From contig WUJK01000005.1 in the NCBI GenBank assembly GCA_011317545.1, positions 1,736,001 through 1,800,000 on the forward strand: DNA of 64,000 bases, written 5' to 3'. The stretch is from Coniella vitis. Its lineage: Eukaryota > Ascomycota > Sordariomycetes > Diaporthales > Schizoparmaceae. Made by a program: the position numbers and the translations under genes. Position 1 is the stretch's first letter, and each line of letters opens with the position of its first letter. Positions 1-11,992 of this stretch are shown here, piece by piece. The notes under the pieces were generated by a model, which was not told the DNA's origin, did not search any database, and was given only the letters and a program-made list of their open reading frames with translations.

Positions 1-3000
1 CTACGTCCTTGATAGACCTGGCTGAAGATTCGGCGACATCACTAGCACGCTCGCGGTCACTTTCCCCTTGCGGTTCGAGTGCTTGCTGTTCTGGGTTGAA
101 TGTGCCGTACTGTGAACCGGCAGATGGAAGCGTCTTGGCAGGTTCGGCAGTGATGGCAGCAATGGGGGCAGGAGTTGGGGCAGAAGGGGGGAGATCATGA
201 GCTGATGGCACTGTTGGGATACTCTCTGAAATGTCGCGAGACAAGACATCTTGGGCAACTTGTTGAGGCTCCTGTTGAACCTCAATGTCGGTCTCTGCCA
301 ACGCCGGGACCGCCATGGCAGAACCAGCGGCAATGGCCACCGCCGACACGGACAAGACCTCTACATGGTCCTCAGCCTCATCGGCCTGGCTAGGTTGCGC
401 AGGACTGGGTGCGCTTGTAGGCTCTTCGCTAGCGACTTCCTCGACGAGCGGAGAATGAGCGACTTCGGTGGCTTGTATACTGGGCTCTTCTCCCGTGACG
501 GTTTCTGCTTCGGTCGCCGGCTCAGGGATTGCCTGTGACTCTTGAGTATCATTGATTGGCTCCTGCTGAGGAAGCTCTGCTGCGATGTCTTGGGGCTCCT
601 CGGTCGGTTGAGATAGCGCCTCGGTCTCTGTTACGCTGCTTGCGGCTTCAGGCTCGACTTGGGATGATGGATTCTCTTCGACTTGAGGCTCTTCAGCGGA
701 AGGTTCGACTGATGTTGCATCAACATTATTGTCAGGTGTATCCAGTACGAGGTCATTGGACGCGTCGGGGACTGTGTCTTCGATCTCGCTTGTTGTGGGC
801 ACCTCCTCGGGCTGGGCAGTGTCTGGGACTGCCTCCGAATCGGCTATCTGGGCCTCCTGCTGCGCAAGCGCATCTGATGGGTGCTGCTGCTCAGATACCT
901 CGCCCAGTTGGCTGGCTTCTTCAATCTCGATCGATGACGGTGGCGCGGCCTCGCCGTCTGTCGTTTTCTCAACATTATTGTTCCCACGATTTCGGCTTTG
1001 GCTCTCCGGAAGTGGCAGGCTCGCGCAGACAAGATTCATCGAAGCAACATGGTTTCCGCCAAAGCCTTGAACAAAGGGGACATCATCATCAAATACAAGT
1101 GCAGGGAGGTTCTTACCTTGCTCCTTGACATCCTCCGTCTCATTTGCGCCGTCTACTTGCTGAGTCTCTTGCTGTGCTTCGGTCACTTTTTCAAATGCAA
1201 CCTCCTCGGTGGAGGTCTCTTGTGTGATTGGCTCAGAGATGTCCTCGGTAGTGACAGGAGCCTCGCTGGCGGTAGTGGCGGCGGGAATGGCATCGTTTGT
1301 CGTATCAACTTCCTGGGGAGCGATCGTCTTCTCAATGGACTCCTCAGCCTTGCTCTCGACTGCTGGCTCGTCCTGTATCTCAATCACTGGTTCTTCAGCG
1401 GCCGTCACTGGCTCAACCGGCGCAGGAATCTCTTCAACCTTTGCCTCGTGGTCTTCCGGCTCAGCAACGCTTTCGACTAGGGGCTCTGTGGGTTGAGCAT
1501 CAATAGTGACTGGCTCGGGAAGAGCAGCCTCAGTCTCAGCAGGCACAGGCATTTCCTCAGTCTTGGCGTCCTCGGGCTGGGCCTCCTCGAGCTCGGTCTC
1601 CTCGGCCTGAATTTCTTCAGACTGATGAGCCTCCTCCTCGATCTGTGGCTGAAGAGTGGCCTCGGTAGTTGTTTCGGTTACTTCCTCTGTAATAGCTGGC
1701 TCCTCGATCTTGGCCTCTTCAACTTGCGGTTCGGCGGCGGGCTCAGCAATTGATTCACTGAGCGTCTCGCTGATAGGCTCGTCTTTGGTGTTGACTTCTA
1801 GAACCTGCGGCGCGGCGATGACCTCCTCCAGGGCAGGCTGCTCGGTGGCAGCGATTTGCTCTGTTGATGCAACACCGTCCTCTGGCTTGACCTCACGACT
1901 CTCCTCGACCTCGGATGCAATACTGGAATCGGCAATAGGCTCCTCGGCGATGACTGGTGCCTCGACTGGTGCCTGGACCTCTTCCGTCTTGGTCTCATCG
2001 ACTTCCGGCTCGACGCTGGTATCAGCAATGGTCACTGGGGAGGGCTCCGACGCGTTTGGCTCCTGGAATTCTTCAAATTTAGGCGCAGGCGCAGCGTTCT
2101 CTTCGATAGCCTTCTCAACTTCGGTTGGGACATCATCAGCAGAGGCTGGTGAGGCGTCATCCTGCTTGTCCCCGGCAACCGAGGCGTCTTGAGCAGCAAC
2201 GGCAGGCTGCTCTGGCTCTTGAACCTCATCCTTGGATTCGATACCGTCATCATTGACTTCCGTGCTTGGAGCGAGTGAGTCCTCAACAGCAGGTGCAACA
2301 CTAGGCTCAGAAAGCTCCTCGACTGTGGCTGCTGCTGGAGTGGTCTCGTCTTGCTGAGGTTCGGCTGGCTCAGCTTCGGCAACTTGGCTCGTCTCTAACG
2401 TCTCTTCGATGACAGGGGCTGTTTCTGGCTGAACTTCAACCCCCACCGAGTCTTGAGCTGGCTCCGTCGGCGCTTCAACAATTAGCTGGGCCTCGTCGGT
2501 CTCCTCAGAAGATTGTGGAGAGAGCTCTTCGGAGGCGGGTTGGGATTCTTCGACCTCTGCTTCCTCAGCCTTGACGGAGGCCGAGACTTGCTCCTCCTCA
2601 ACAGGGGCACTCTCCTCATCCTTGGTTTCCTGGGCCTCAACGGCTTCCGTAAGGGGCTCTGGCTCGGCCTCGCTTACTTCAACGGGAACCTCGGCCTCGG
2701 TGGTCACTGGCTCTGGAGAAATTTCGGAATTGGCTTCCACTTTGCTCTCTTCCACTGGCGCGCTGGCTTCGGTGGGCTCCTCACTCGTCTTGTCCTGGGT
2801 CTCGGGAATGGCAGCCTCAACATCGGCCGCAGTGGGTTCTGATTCTTCCACATCCACTTGCTCATCCACTTGCTGGGACTGTTCCGCGGGAATTTCAGGG
2901 GTGGCATGTTCGTTTTGTGCCAGAAGAGGCTCGCTAGATTCAGAAGGCTCCTCGGCCTTGGTCTCTTCAACCTGAGGCTGCAGAGCAGGCGTCGACTCCT

Positions 3001-3650
3001 CCAGCTTGCCATTCAGCGAGTCGATGGCGATTTCGGCTGCTGGGGTAGCAGTCGCAGAAGCAGTTGAGCTCTTCTTTGACTTTTTCTTCTTCTTGGAGTT
3101 GCTCTTTGAAGAAGATGTGCCGTCAGTGTCGTTGGCGGAAAGCGGCGACAAGGGTGAAGTGGGCGACAGAGGCGACATGGGAGTCTGAGGGCGCGAGGAT
3201 GGGGCGCTGTCGCCATCTGCAACAGCGGCGGCTGCAGCCGCCTTCTTCTCCTTGGCCTTGGCCTTTTGCTTTGCCTTTTTGGCCTTGTTCTTCAAGGTCT
3301 TTTTGCTAGGCGTGGAGGCATGTGTGGGCGAGCCAGGAGACGCTGGCGCCTCGTCCACCCCAGAAGTGTCTAGACGTAGAAGGGGTCAGTTCTTTTCTTT
3401 TTCTTTGCTTTTTCGCTCTTTTTTCTCCTTCTTTTCGTTGGCGGATGTGGAAACAAGACTTACTGTTTTCGTAAGAGTAATTCATGGCGTCATCACCCAT
3501 TTCCTCTTCGGAATCGGACGGCTGCAGAAATGCAACCTGGGAGTAATCCGCGACCTGCAAGTGGCGGTTAGGAAACTGAGAGAATTGTAACTGGGAGAGG
3601 TCGACATTGGCCTCGACGGGGCGAAAGATTTGTTGCGTTGGGTAGCTCAT
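1..3650 (-). CDS. very large acidic Glu/Pro/Ala/Val-rich low-complexity protein, 3' end outside window
   Basis: Exon 1 is 3464..3650 (ATG at 3650-3648). A 94-nt intron lies at 3370..3463 (donor GTAAGT, acceptor CTAG). Exon 2 runs from 3369 to the window edge in one frame without any stop, so at least about 1,185 residues are encoded and the C-terminus is missing. The first 60 residues are ordinary sequence (MSYPTQQIF...) ending in an acidic DSEEEMGDD patch. Next come basic blocks (KKTLKNKAKKAKQKAK and KKKKKSKKSS) flanking SP-rich repeats (PMSPLSPTSPLSPLS). About 900 residues of degenerate Glu/Ala/Pro/Thr/Val repeats follow, with almost no aromatic residues or cysteine. Near the window edge (about 300-360) a hydrophobic stretch, VLSVSAVAIAAGSAMAVPAL, could be a membrane segment. 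I do not recognise a family; it is probably intrinsically disordered. The function is unknown, and only the coding status is well supported. Confidence 0.8.
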
Positions 3651-3905
3651 ACTGAAGGGACTGCGGACTGGGTCGCTGGGTGGTCATGGTGGAGGGAAGC
3701 TGCCGCTGCAGGAGAGGAAGGCTCCTGGGACGGGGACTTCTTATCATGATGGTCCGCCATGGCAAACGTGGGAAAGGGTGCTTTCGTGTCGAACGGTGTC
3801 TTGCAGCTGCGGCAAGGTGCAGGCCGGGCAGATCGGTACCCAACAACGAGCGTCTGAGGTCTGGTGTTTGTGGGGCGGCAGGCGCTTGGGCGAGTGATTG
3901 GTCTT

Positions 3906-3930
3906 GTGGGATGTGGGATGTGGGATGTGG
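3906..3930. repeat. short tandem repeat, 7-bp unit GTGGGAT
   Basis: Three full copies and one partial copy of GTGGGAT lie about 255 bp upstream of the start codon of the acidic-protein gene. Confidence 0.8.
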
Positions 3931-5427
3931 TACGTCCACGAAGGTGTGGTGTCGTGGCACGCGCAGGAGTGAGAATTAGGAAGCTACCTACTTGGGTATC
4001 TGCAGCAAGGCAAGCAGCGATCAAAAGCAGCACAAAGACACGCTTGATGCGGTGTCTTTAATGCACGGCGAGGGCCCCAACAGCTCTTGGCTCCTCCACG
4101 AAAAAGCTCGCAATTTCAGCAATATATGCGCTGGAGCCGCCCAGGACAAGACAGGAAACAGCACAAGCTCAAGAGAACAGCAAGGGGTATAGTAGTGTCA
4201 ATGCTGGGTCGGAATACACGGGCGCAGCAAGCAGCCTTGGGAGATTTGCGCAGAGAATCAGGACGCAAGGAGATGCTGAGAAATTGTGAAGAGGACGAGA
4301 AGGCAATCGAAAATTTGGGAAATGGAGACGCCGTGCTAGGAGCGAGAAAGGATGTCCCGGCTACAAAACGTTGGCCTGAGCCCTTCTCACGATGCCCCCA
4401 CAAGACCCAGAAGGCAGCTCCAATGACAGTGCCGCAGCAAAAGAGGCACAGCGCCAGTAACTCAGCGAGAGACAGCGTCGACTTGACGCGCGAGGGTGAG
4501 AAAGAAGGTCAATTCCTTGCAGTTGCAACTCCAGGGCCCCACGGGTCCCGTCGTGGCCCACTTTTCAGAGTGGAAGAAAAAAAATCGTCGGATCCATGCT
4601 TGCCAGCGAAGCGACGATCCAATGGGCAAGGCCAGTCATGACCAGCATGTGGATGGCGATTGATTGGCCGACTTGAACGTTGAATTGTGACAGGCGGGCG
4701 CCACGTCGAGCATGCTCGCATCAGGGTCTGAACCAAAACAGCAGAGAGCAAAGCAAAACAAACCACTCCGTTGCGAAGACTCAACTCTGCCGAGTTAGGA
4801 CATGAATTTGGCGCTTCTTAACAACAACCTGGTTGTGCTCGCAGAAAATGCACTAGAAAGCAAGGGCGGCTCAGCACACCCACCGCGCTTCAGAATCATG
4901 CCACAGGACAGGGCGCATTTGATGTATGGCTCAGGTTGAATCGGGAGTATGCAGCCGACCTGAAGCTAACTAAGGCGTCTGACGGGCCGTGAGCAGGGCC
5001 ACTGTACTTGGGAAGTAGTAGGCTACTGACGGTTCGGCATCTCTACAAGTGGCTTAAAAGTTCTGGTATACTCGGCTATAGCTAAGTCCCACACAGGACG
5101 CTCTATAAAACTGCTGCTCGCGTCGTCAAAGAGCCCAGTTGACCATTGTGGGAGCAAAGCAAGTCGGCTTCATGGTCAAGCGTAGTAGGCCGAGCAATTC
5201 CAGTCGTGTCCTCGGGTTGTGTGTTGCCGAGATACTTTGTACATAGCATGATTCTGTACTTTGTAGCATCTACTATGTACAGTTGCTGCAGGTCAATTTT
5301 TGTGCTCACGTGTGCTACGTGGCTCGCCAGCACCGTTGTCGCTTCTCGAAGGACCTGGTCCCTGGTCCCTTGACTCTATCATACATAGTAGTGCAAGTAC
5401 AATATGGTACGCCTGGGGCCGACTCCA

Positions 5428-5434
5428 TATAAAA
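5428..5434 (+). promoter_or_regulatory. canonical TATA box without an obvious gene
   Basis: TATAAAA in the context CCATATAAAAGGCC matches the TATA consensus closely. About 70 bp downstream there is an ATG (5501) whose frame stops after 11 codons. No convincing ORF follows, so this could drive a non-coding transcript or be fortuitous. Confidence 0.3.
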
Positions 5435-7107
5435 GGCCGAGGCCCTTGTACTACCAGTAGCAGCACGCAAAAGCCCCCATACACTCATCAGGTACCGTTA
5501 TGCGTCTGTCGTTTCGTAAACAGAGTGAAAAATAAATGGTCATCATCAGCCCACCGTTCCAGTCTCTTGTCTTCGCATCCGTCTCAGCCGTCGACAGCCT
5601 GCGACTCTTGTGGACCACGGAGTGAATAAAGAGCCTGCGAATCTTGCATCAAGCTGCGCAGATTTCCGGTGCGGGGCCGTGCTGGTGTTGGGGGCTGCTC
5701 ATCCAAAAGCCAACAGTTGTTCAATGCTTCATATATCACCCCCTTTATGCATCTGGCCCGCTGTGTAAGTCGAAGTATGAGGCTTTCATGGATTAATACG
5801 TCGACCGAGTGGTGGTGCATCCAAACAACTGGAAATGCCCTTGCCTTAACAGGACAAAAGAGGGTTGCAGTCATGATGCCGGTGTCGAATGTCGAGCCGC
5901 CAGCTGGCCCAACCGCCATCGTCAGGCATGGCCTCTTTGCATACCGCGCGCCCCTCGTGGCATGTTGGGTTGCGACGTACGGGGGTCCTCCATTCGACAA
6001 CATCTCGATGACGCGATACTATGTAGCACACTGTGTGGCCAGTATTGCGGTGCGAGTCTGGTAGAACAAGTCATGGATCGAGAAATGGTGAAAAGCCCTT
6101 TGCTGGATTGGAAAAAGAGCCGAAAGACATGTTGACATGGCAGGTACCTGCGCTGCTTTTTTGGGAAATCTGGATGGGTTGTACCTGCCACATAATTCGG
6201 TCCGCCCACCTAAGCAGCATCAACATGAAGGCACTACCGAGCCTTTGGATATTCTTCACCGCACGTGACATGCAAACTCTTGACACTTTGTGGACGCTGC
6301 AATCACGAAGTTTGGCGAAGAATCAATTATAGGAGAATACATACTTATGTACTATGGAATGGACTTGCACCATAAATTTAGGCATTCCCAAGTTACATAG
6401 TACTAGGGACTATATAACCGTATGCAGCTAGCAATTAACTGTGTGGCCGCCCATCGGTGGGCCTGCATAGTGTCAATAAGTCAGAGTCATGATTGGACTG
6501 GGCATAATTGTTTCATGACCCCACCGAGCTTCAGGATAAAGGGGCGGTCTGCGCAATGTAGATAGTACATTTACCGGTGGTTGTAGAACGCCTTCAGTCT
6601 GAGTCCGAAGCACGGAGTGCGGGGAAGGGAAGTGTTGAGATGCAGAGTCGGATGATGCGGCCGTTGACACACCCTCACAAGATTTGTAAGAGGAAGAGCA
6701 TGGTTCAACAGGTCTCCTGCCGCGTTCAAACCGAGCATCGTGATAGTTACTCTAATGCCTACGCTAGGCACTCGGACAATATTCCATAAGGCCCAGACTC
6801 CTCAGAGCTGTTGCTATGTATAGTATCCAAGGCACCATGAGTATATGGGCCAGCGGGAGGAACAGCCGAGCAGAAGCAGAAAATGGAATTTAGAATCTGT
6901 ATGATATAACACCTAACCGCGGCACTCTTCACGCTCCTGTGAATACAAGACTGCAGCCTCCAGACGCCGTAACCCGTATCTGATAAAAAAGAGCTCTGTC
7001 GCAGTAGTCCTGAAAAAGTCCCTCCTTGCTCGTTGTGAAAACTCCAAATGGCTGCAGAACATGCAGAGAGTGCCTGTACAACGGTACACGATCCAAGCCT
7101 GTATCGC

Positions 7108-8021
7108 TCACATGGCCATCTCTGCCTGTAATTTGCGCAGCTCTGCCTCCTCGTCGTCCTCGACCGCCATGGGCGCCTTGCCTTTGACTATCCATTGGCG
7201 TCAGCATACTTGGGGAACAAACACACACCAAGGAAGTCGAGCTTACTGTCTCCTGCAGGCACAGCAGGTGTACGGTGAATCTGATCTGACACCGGCACAG
7301 ATCCAGTCTTGAGCATCCGCTCGTCCAGTTGCTCTTGTTGCAGTTGGTCCAACTCCGCCTCCAGGTCGGCTTCGTCCTCTGGGTCCACGATTTGGTTGCT
7401 TGTAATGGCGCTGACAATCTCCTCGCTGAGCATGTTTTGTTCGCGTATTTTCTCCCTAATAAGTTGATCTGTCAACAAAATGTGCCGAGCAAAGATGCGC
7501 TATGCACAGACGCACATAACTCAGGGTGACATACATGGTTGCGTCCACAACTTCTGGGGTCAGCTTGCCGTGTATCTGCTTCATGGCTTCGCTGGCCTTT
7601 TCCATCGCCAACAGCGTCTCCTTGTTAATGTTGGCCGACTCGATTGCGTTAATTTGCTGCTCAAGCGTGCTGATCTGTGCCTCGGTTTGCTCTAAGCTGT
7701 GCTCGTGCTGCTTCTTTCTCTTGAGAGCATTTTTTGCGGCTGAAGATGCAAGGAGTCCCATTAGTGACCACACCCATCAGGGCTACGCCGGAGATTCTAT
7801 AGTGTCCATCTTCCTTGTTGGCAAGGCTTACCGTTGGTATTATTCGAGCTGACATAGTTGCGGGCCAAAGTCGTCTGCTCGTCCATCAGATTCCTTAGAT
7901 GCTTCTCGCGCTTCTGCAACATGTCAAGCTGCGAGCGAAGCCCTAAAATAGCGTTCTTTGGCGCATTCTTCTTCGCCTGGGAAGAGCCACCGCCAAACCA
8001 GTTGAGGCCCCAACCAGACAT
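7108..8021 (-). CDS. SNF7: ESCRT-III subunit Snf7/Vps32 (CHMP4 family)
   Basis: Four exons: 7832..8021, 7535..7739, 7247..7455 and 7108..7187, giving 227 residues, the usual length for Snf7. Snf7 polymerises on endosomal membranes, driving inward budding and scission in the multivesicular-body pathway with Vps20, Vps24, Vps2 and Vps4. The N-terminus MSGWGLNWFGGG is the amphipathic membrane-inserting helix, followed by the basic helix-1 region (KREKHLRN) and NNT...AKNALKRKKQ typical of Snf7. The central helices lead to KVD-like EVVDATM and REQNMLSEEI. The C-terminus is acidic (EDEADLEAELDQL) and ends with a short MIM-like helix, EAELRKLQAEMAM. Exon 3 was placed after TTATTAG rather than the nearer GACAG because only this keeps the ATM-EKIREQ junction conserved in the family. 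It is divergently transcribed from TEN1. Confidence 0.95.
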
Positions 8022-8797
8022 CTTTAGGTTCTGTATTCAAGCCTGCGCTGAAGGCCTTGAATGTATATGGCGTGAAATGGGGATCGCTTTTGATGGCTTG
8101 TTCAAACGAGTCGCGGCGATTCAGCGGTGCCTTGGGGGTTATCGTGGCAGGCGGTGATATCGTAGGCCCGTAATTTGAGAATGGCGGGGTTATCTCAACA
8201 GCAAGGCCAGGTCAAACAGTCTAGCGTGGGATGCCGGTAGTTTCTCGTATCGAAAGACGCACAGGAGAAGTTGTGTAGTGTAACTAAGATAGAAATGTAT
8301 AAGGATCAATCGTCGATTCGTTGTCTTCGTCGTCGTCGTCGTTGTCGTCGGTGTGGTCGTCGCAAGGCCGCCAAGCGTAAAGTGCAGGTAGAAGCCTAGA
8401 GAACTGGGTGCCGAGATATGATGCAAGCTCGATTCGTCACTGCCAGACCTAGCCTGGTGATGCCCACCACGCGCTAAGGCCTACGCCAAGAGCCCACCTG
8501 ATCCGTGCATCACAGTCTGCTTACATAACTGACTCGTTGCCAGCCCCCCTGCCTGTCCGCCTCGACAGGTCTGGCTCTACCGAAACCAATCTTCAGCATC
8601 GTGGAGATAGTAAACAACTGATCACCATCGGCCCGGCAACACTCTTCTTGATGCAGCAGAAAACAAGTATCGAGATTACAACCTTCAAATACTGTTCTGT
8701 CCTTTGCAGTGCCGTTAATCTCTTCCCTGTTTCCTAACATGGACCGAGACTGTGCGTCGAGGTTGTCGACAAGTCTGGTTGCGCTTGGACCTTGAGA
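8022..8797. promoter_or_regulatory. divergent promoter region between SNF7 and TEN1
   Basis: A 776-bp spacer between two divergent start codons, so it should contain both promoters. A GTC/GTT-rich imperfect microsatellite lies at about 8318-8362. I see no further gene. Confidence 0.5.
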
Positions 8798-9333
8798 ATG
8801 GCCCATGGGCCTGTAGCTTCACAGCTCACTCTTCTCGCTTCTCTACCATCATTCGATCCAGGCACCAAAGTCCGTTTTCTGGGATGGTACGTCTCTCGGC
8901 CTTCAATCCATGAAAAGCTCAAGTGCGGAGGATAATACGCACCTGTTGTAGCCTTGACCATCTGCACTCCAGCTAACTGCGTCGTAGCGTTACTTCATAT
9001 TCCGCTGCAGCCGCGCGGTTGGTCCTGGAACATGACTTTCCCAAGTCTTCCCAAGTCAGGGTCTGGGTCGACGTGCGTTTGCTGCTGGAGAAGCTTACGG
9101 TTGAGCACACGGCGGTCGGTCAGTGGGTGAATATCATTGGCTACATCACTCTAGACTCGCAAGCTTCCAAGAAAAAAGTCCAAGATGGGCTGGGTGGTTC
9201 GACAGTGGATGTGCAAGCTCTCATGTTGTGGCCTGCAGGGTCTTTGGACGTCCAGCAGTACGAAGCTTGCCTAGGCAACCTGCAGCGTTTAAACGATCCA
9301 GACTCGGACAAACAGGGCTCTAAAGGACCATGA
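8798..9333 (+). CDS. TEN1: CST-complex telomere-capping subunit Ten1 (fungal type)
   Basis: Two exons, 8798..8886 and 8988..9333, encode 144 residues. The intron has donor GTACGT, branch site CTAAC and acceptor CGTAG. Ten1 is a small OB-fold protein that, with Stn1 (and Cdc13/Ctc1), binds single-stranded telomeric overhangs and limits end resection. Family features seen: SLPSFDPGTKVRFLGCVTSY at the N-terminus (first strand of the OB fold, split by the intron at the G-C codon), then VDVRLLLEKL, the very characteristic VGQWVNIIGYI, and a C-terminal VDVQALMLWPAGSLDVQQYE. The start at 8798 is the first ATG in frame after an upstream stop. It is convergent with the next gene on the minus strand. 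Assignment rests on family patterns recalled from fungal Ten1 proteins; the length fits. Confidence 0.9.
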
Positions 9334-9980
9334 GTTGGCCTCGATTCTCAGGCCAAGGATATCGCAACGTCGTATCACTCACTCATCGCCATTGCACACA
9401 AAATATCAAAGACTTCTCGGGGTGACCAGAATGTCACCAGTGGCTGTGCCAACATAGTTGAGGATTTCAGCCTGGTAAGTCCTCAGGTAGCCAAGGGCGT
9501 CCTGCCAACTGGGTCTGTGTGGGCTGCAGAACAGATTCATCGCGCCGTATTGGTGAATGTCGGCTACAGCACATGCGTCATACCGTTGAATCATAAACAG
9601 ATGACCACCGATGAATAATGTTCGAAACCAGAGGGAGCGGACTTTGCCACGAATCTACGCAGCAGGCTCATGACTTCTTTAGACTATCGCAGGATACAAC
9701 AAAACATATATGCCACGTCTATCGAATGGAAGAAAACTGATTGCTGGCGCCGAGATCCCGAGCACGCCTGTAAGCAGGATCGATCAAGCAGCGTACGCCA
9801 GTCCAAATAATGAATAATGAACTTATGAGACGAAAAGGAAAACCGACCCAGACCGCCCCTGCTGAGGGTGTGCGCAGTGTGCATTGGCTAAAATCGATGC
9901 ACCTCGCCGTATTGGCCTTGAACCGAGCCGGTAACAAGGCTTTCCTCGGATGATTGGTCACGAAACCTTTGTGCCGCCGG
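9334..9980. other. convergent intergenic region
   Basis: About 650 bp between the converging 3' ends of TEN1 and the small gene at 9981. It should contain both 3' UTRs. I see no additional gene. Confidence 0.5.
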
Positions 9981-10433
9981 TCATCTTCTGCGACTTGAGC
10001 CTGCCTTCTCTATCACAACCGGCCGATGAAGTGGCCTTTTCAAAGGCTTTTCCGCGGGCTCTGTTGCGCGGGCTGCAGCCTTGGACTCCCACATTTGGCG
10101 GGACTTTTCGCAAATATCATTGATTTGTTCCTTGGATACTGGTGTCAGTGGGGATGGTCTTGTAGTTGCGCCATCTGGCAAAGCTCACATCAGAGAGACA
10201 TGGTCCAGGTGTGGTGATCAGGAATCCATCTTCGCCCTGGATCAGCCTAGTGGTCAGCAATGAGTCTGCGCAACCGAGTTCTTGAGCTGCAAGCAGGAAC
10301 GCACATCGCGGGTGAAGGGGCGCACTGTCGCCTCTGGTCCGAGGTATAGCTGTAACTCCTGTGTGATAACTTTCTTGTGAATGTCGAGAGATGGGATCCA
10401 GTATTTGTTCATGTAGCTCGACGAATACGACAT
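9981..10433 (-). CDS. small conserved fungal protein, RfeG-like domain
   Basis: Three exons, 10305..10433, 10189..10236 and 9981..10130, all joined in phase 0, give 108 residues. The intron donors are GTGCGT and GTGAGC. The conserved part reads YWIPSLDIHKKVITQELQLY, then LGPEATVRPFTRD, GEDGFLITTPGPCLSDEQI and RQMWESKAAARA. The YLGxxAxVRP core followed by a gly-rich GF(L/W)I strand resembles the small domain found in fungal proteins annotated as transcription factor RfeG. The variant with TTPGPCL occurs in short stand-alone proteins of unknown function. The C-terminus is basic (KPLKRPLHRP, SSRRR). No signal peptide or membrane segment is visible. Function is unknown; the exon structure is well supported by the reading frame. 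The ATG at 10433 could be preceded by a 5' UTR intron. Confidence 0.75.
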
Positions 10434-11105
10434 GATGGCTGTTCTGACAGTATCGTGCCGGGGACTGGTGAGCAAGTCGGGCAAAAACAGAGCGTCGATG
10501 AGCAAGATGGCACAATGGGGTGCTTCAGGCTCCGTTCGTACACTTCATGGGGAGCCAAGATATCTATATTTATGGGTCAGAAACCGTATATGGGAAACAC
10601 GGATTCTCTATGGACTTGTTTAGATTGCTGGCGGTTGGCAAATTCCATACGCATCTCTTCCATTGCAAGATTACTGCTTTGCATACGAGTCCAGCCATAC
10701 ATTGATGCGTTACAATGCATGCGTCTCCGCCACGGCCCACAGCCAACAAACTTCCAATAGTCTGATGTCCGCCCTGTCTTTAGAAATCGAACACATCTAT
10801 ATCTGTGATCACCTAGAATGTGATAACGTTGTGCTCGTCACAACAATCTGATGTGGCAGGCGTCGGAGATATCGTATGGGTTTTGATGGACATCGCATAC
10901 AGTACACACCAAACCACACACACTCACACACACACGACCTTTTCCCGCTTACTGGGGTGTGCCTCTGTCTCTATGCAGATCTCGTTCGCCTCATTATCAC
11001 GCCATGCGTACCTCGCAGTCATCAAACTGCACATACACTGCAGCGGCCTCGCCTATTCACCTCCAAGTCGCAGCTCCTCAACACACATCGACCCCCTTCT
11101 GTACG

Positions 11106-11992
11106 ATGTCATTTGGTACCCTGTCGAGGCACGAGGCAGACCCGTTCCTAGTATTCACACCCTACGTCTCAGAGACCGCTAGATTACCGAAGGCCCGGGA
11201 CAAGCAGAAACGTTATGCCGATGCAAGTTGACTTCCTTGGACCACGACGAGACAAAAAGCAGGCCCCTTTTGATGGCCAGCTTGCAGATGAGTGTGCCTA
11301 TACTCCATCTGGTTCATCATGGAACGGACGAGCTTTCTGAAAGTACCCTTACGCTTCAAACCATCTATGGAGAACAACATGATGACCAGAAGCCCAAGGT
11401 GTCTCAATCTCACAGTACTCGTTGATTGGGTTTGAAGGCTGAGTGCCGCTTGCTTACCACGTTCCAAAAGAAATCCAATTTCGAATGCTAACTTCAGCAT
11501 GGTATGTTACAGCCACCCACGTGGATGTTTGCTCGTCAAGAAGCCCTACACCCTCGGACGCAAGATTGAAGCCTTGTTAACCGACATTTGTGATTTTATT
11601 CACTCACACGAATCTTCCCGAGTCCACAACATGAATACAACCACCATTACCCTTCGGCAACTTCGTTACCCCCCCCCTCCCTTTCCCCTTGCAACACAAA
11701 GCTACAGTGTCGATTGGCTGATACTCGTGGCATTAAAGTATTTGAGAGAGCTAATGCCACCACAGAATATTCATCTAGGTATGTACCATATAGCCTCTCT
11801 AGCTATTACCTGTTCCGTTGCGTGGTATGTGACGCTGATATCCGCAGCCATCCATTTCAACATAACATTGGCATTTTCCCTGATACTACTCTTCCAGCCC
11901 TATGCTTGATCTCATTGGGAGCCGCACTGATCAATGATCGACGGCAGAAGCAAGACGACATCGCCCGTCGTGCCAACATTGGTACCTTCTAG
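11106..11992 (+). other. unresolved coding-like region, possible small broken or multi-exon gene
   Basis: A 41-codon frame from ATG 11106 reads like a real protein (MSFGTLSRHEADPFLVFTPY, then SETARLPKARDKQKRYADA) and stops at 11229. Further down, a possible exon pair 11708..11778 and 11848..11992 (donor GTATGT, acceptor CCGCAG, 69-nt intron, itself stop-free) ends in a hydrophobic stretch ALCLISLGAAL followed by a basic tail, INDRRQKQDDIARRANIGTF and a stop. I could not join the pieces into one convincing gene. They may be exons of an unrecognised small membrane protein, fragments of a pseudogene, or chance. Confidence 0.2.

Larger units (their letters stand above)
3651..7107. other. gene-poor spacer upstream of the acidic-protein gene
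   Basis: About 3.4 kb with no gene I can support. The part next to 3650 must hold the promoter of the acidic-protein gene. An open frame at 4087..4641 (+) encodes a basic, low-information peptide and lacks a family signature, so I treat it as chance. The stretch 5230-6560 is rich in short TACATAGTA-type palindromes and contains a good TATA element at 5428. Confidence 0.5.

Noticed and set aside
1..3222. Several 60-118-codon Arg/Ser/Pro-rich frames on both strands inside the acidic-protein exon
   Set aside because: They are shadow frames of the GAG/GCC-rich coding sequence; only the frame that is open for the whole 3.37 kb is coding.
4087..4641. 184-codon open frame upstream of the acidic-protein gene
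   Set aside because: Basic, low-information translation with no domain or splice support. It lies where the 5' UTR and promoter of the opposite-strand gene are expected.
7456..7478. Acceptor GACAG at about 7479 for SNF7 exon 3
   Set aside because: It would produce a stop or the wrong frame after ATM. The acceptor TTATTAG 23 nt downstream restores the conserved M-E-K-I-R-E-Q sequence in the correct phase.
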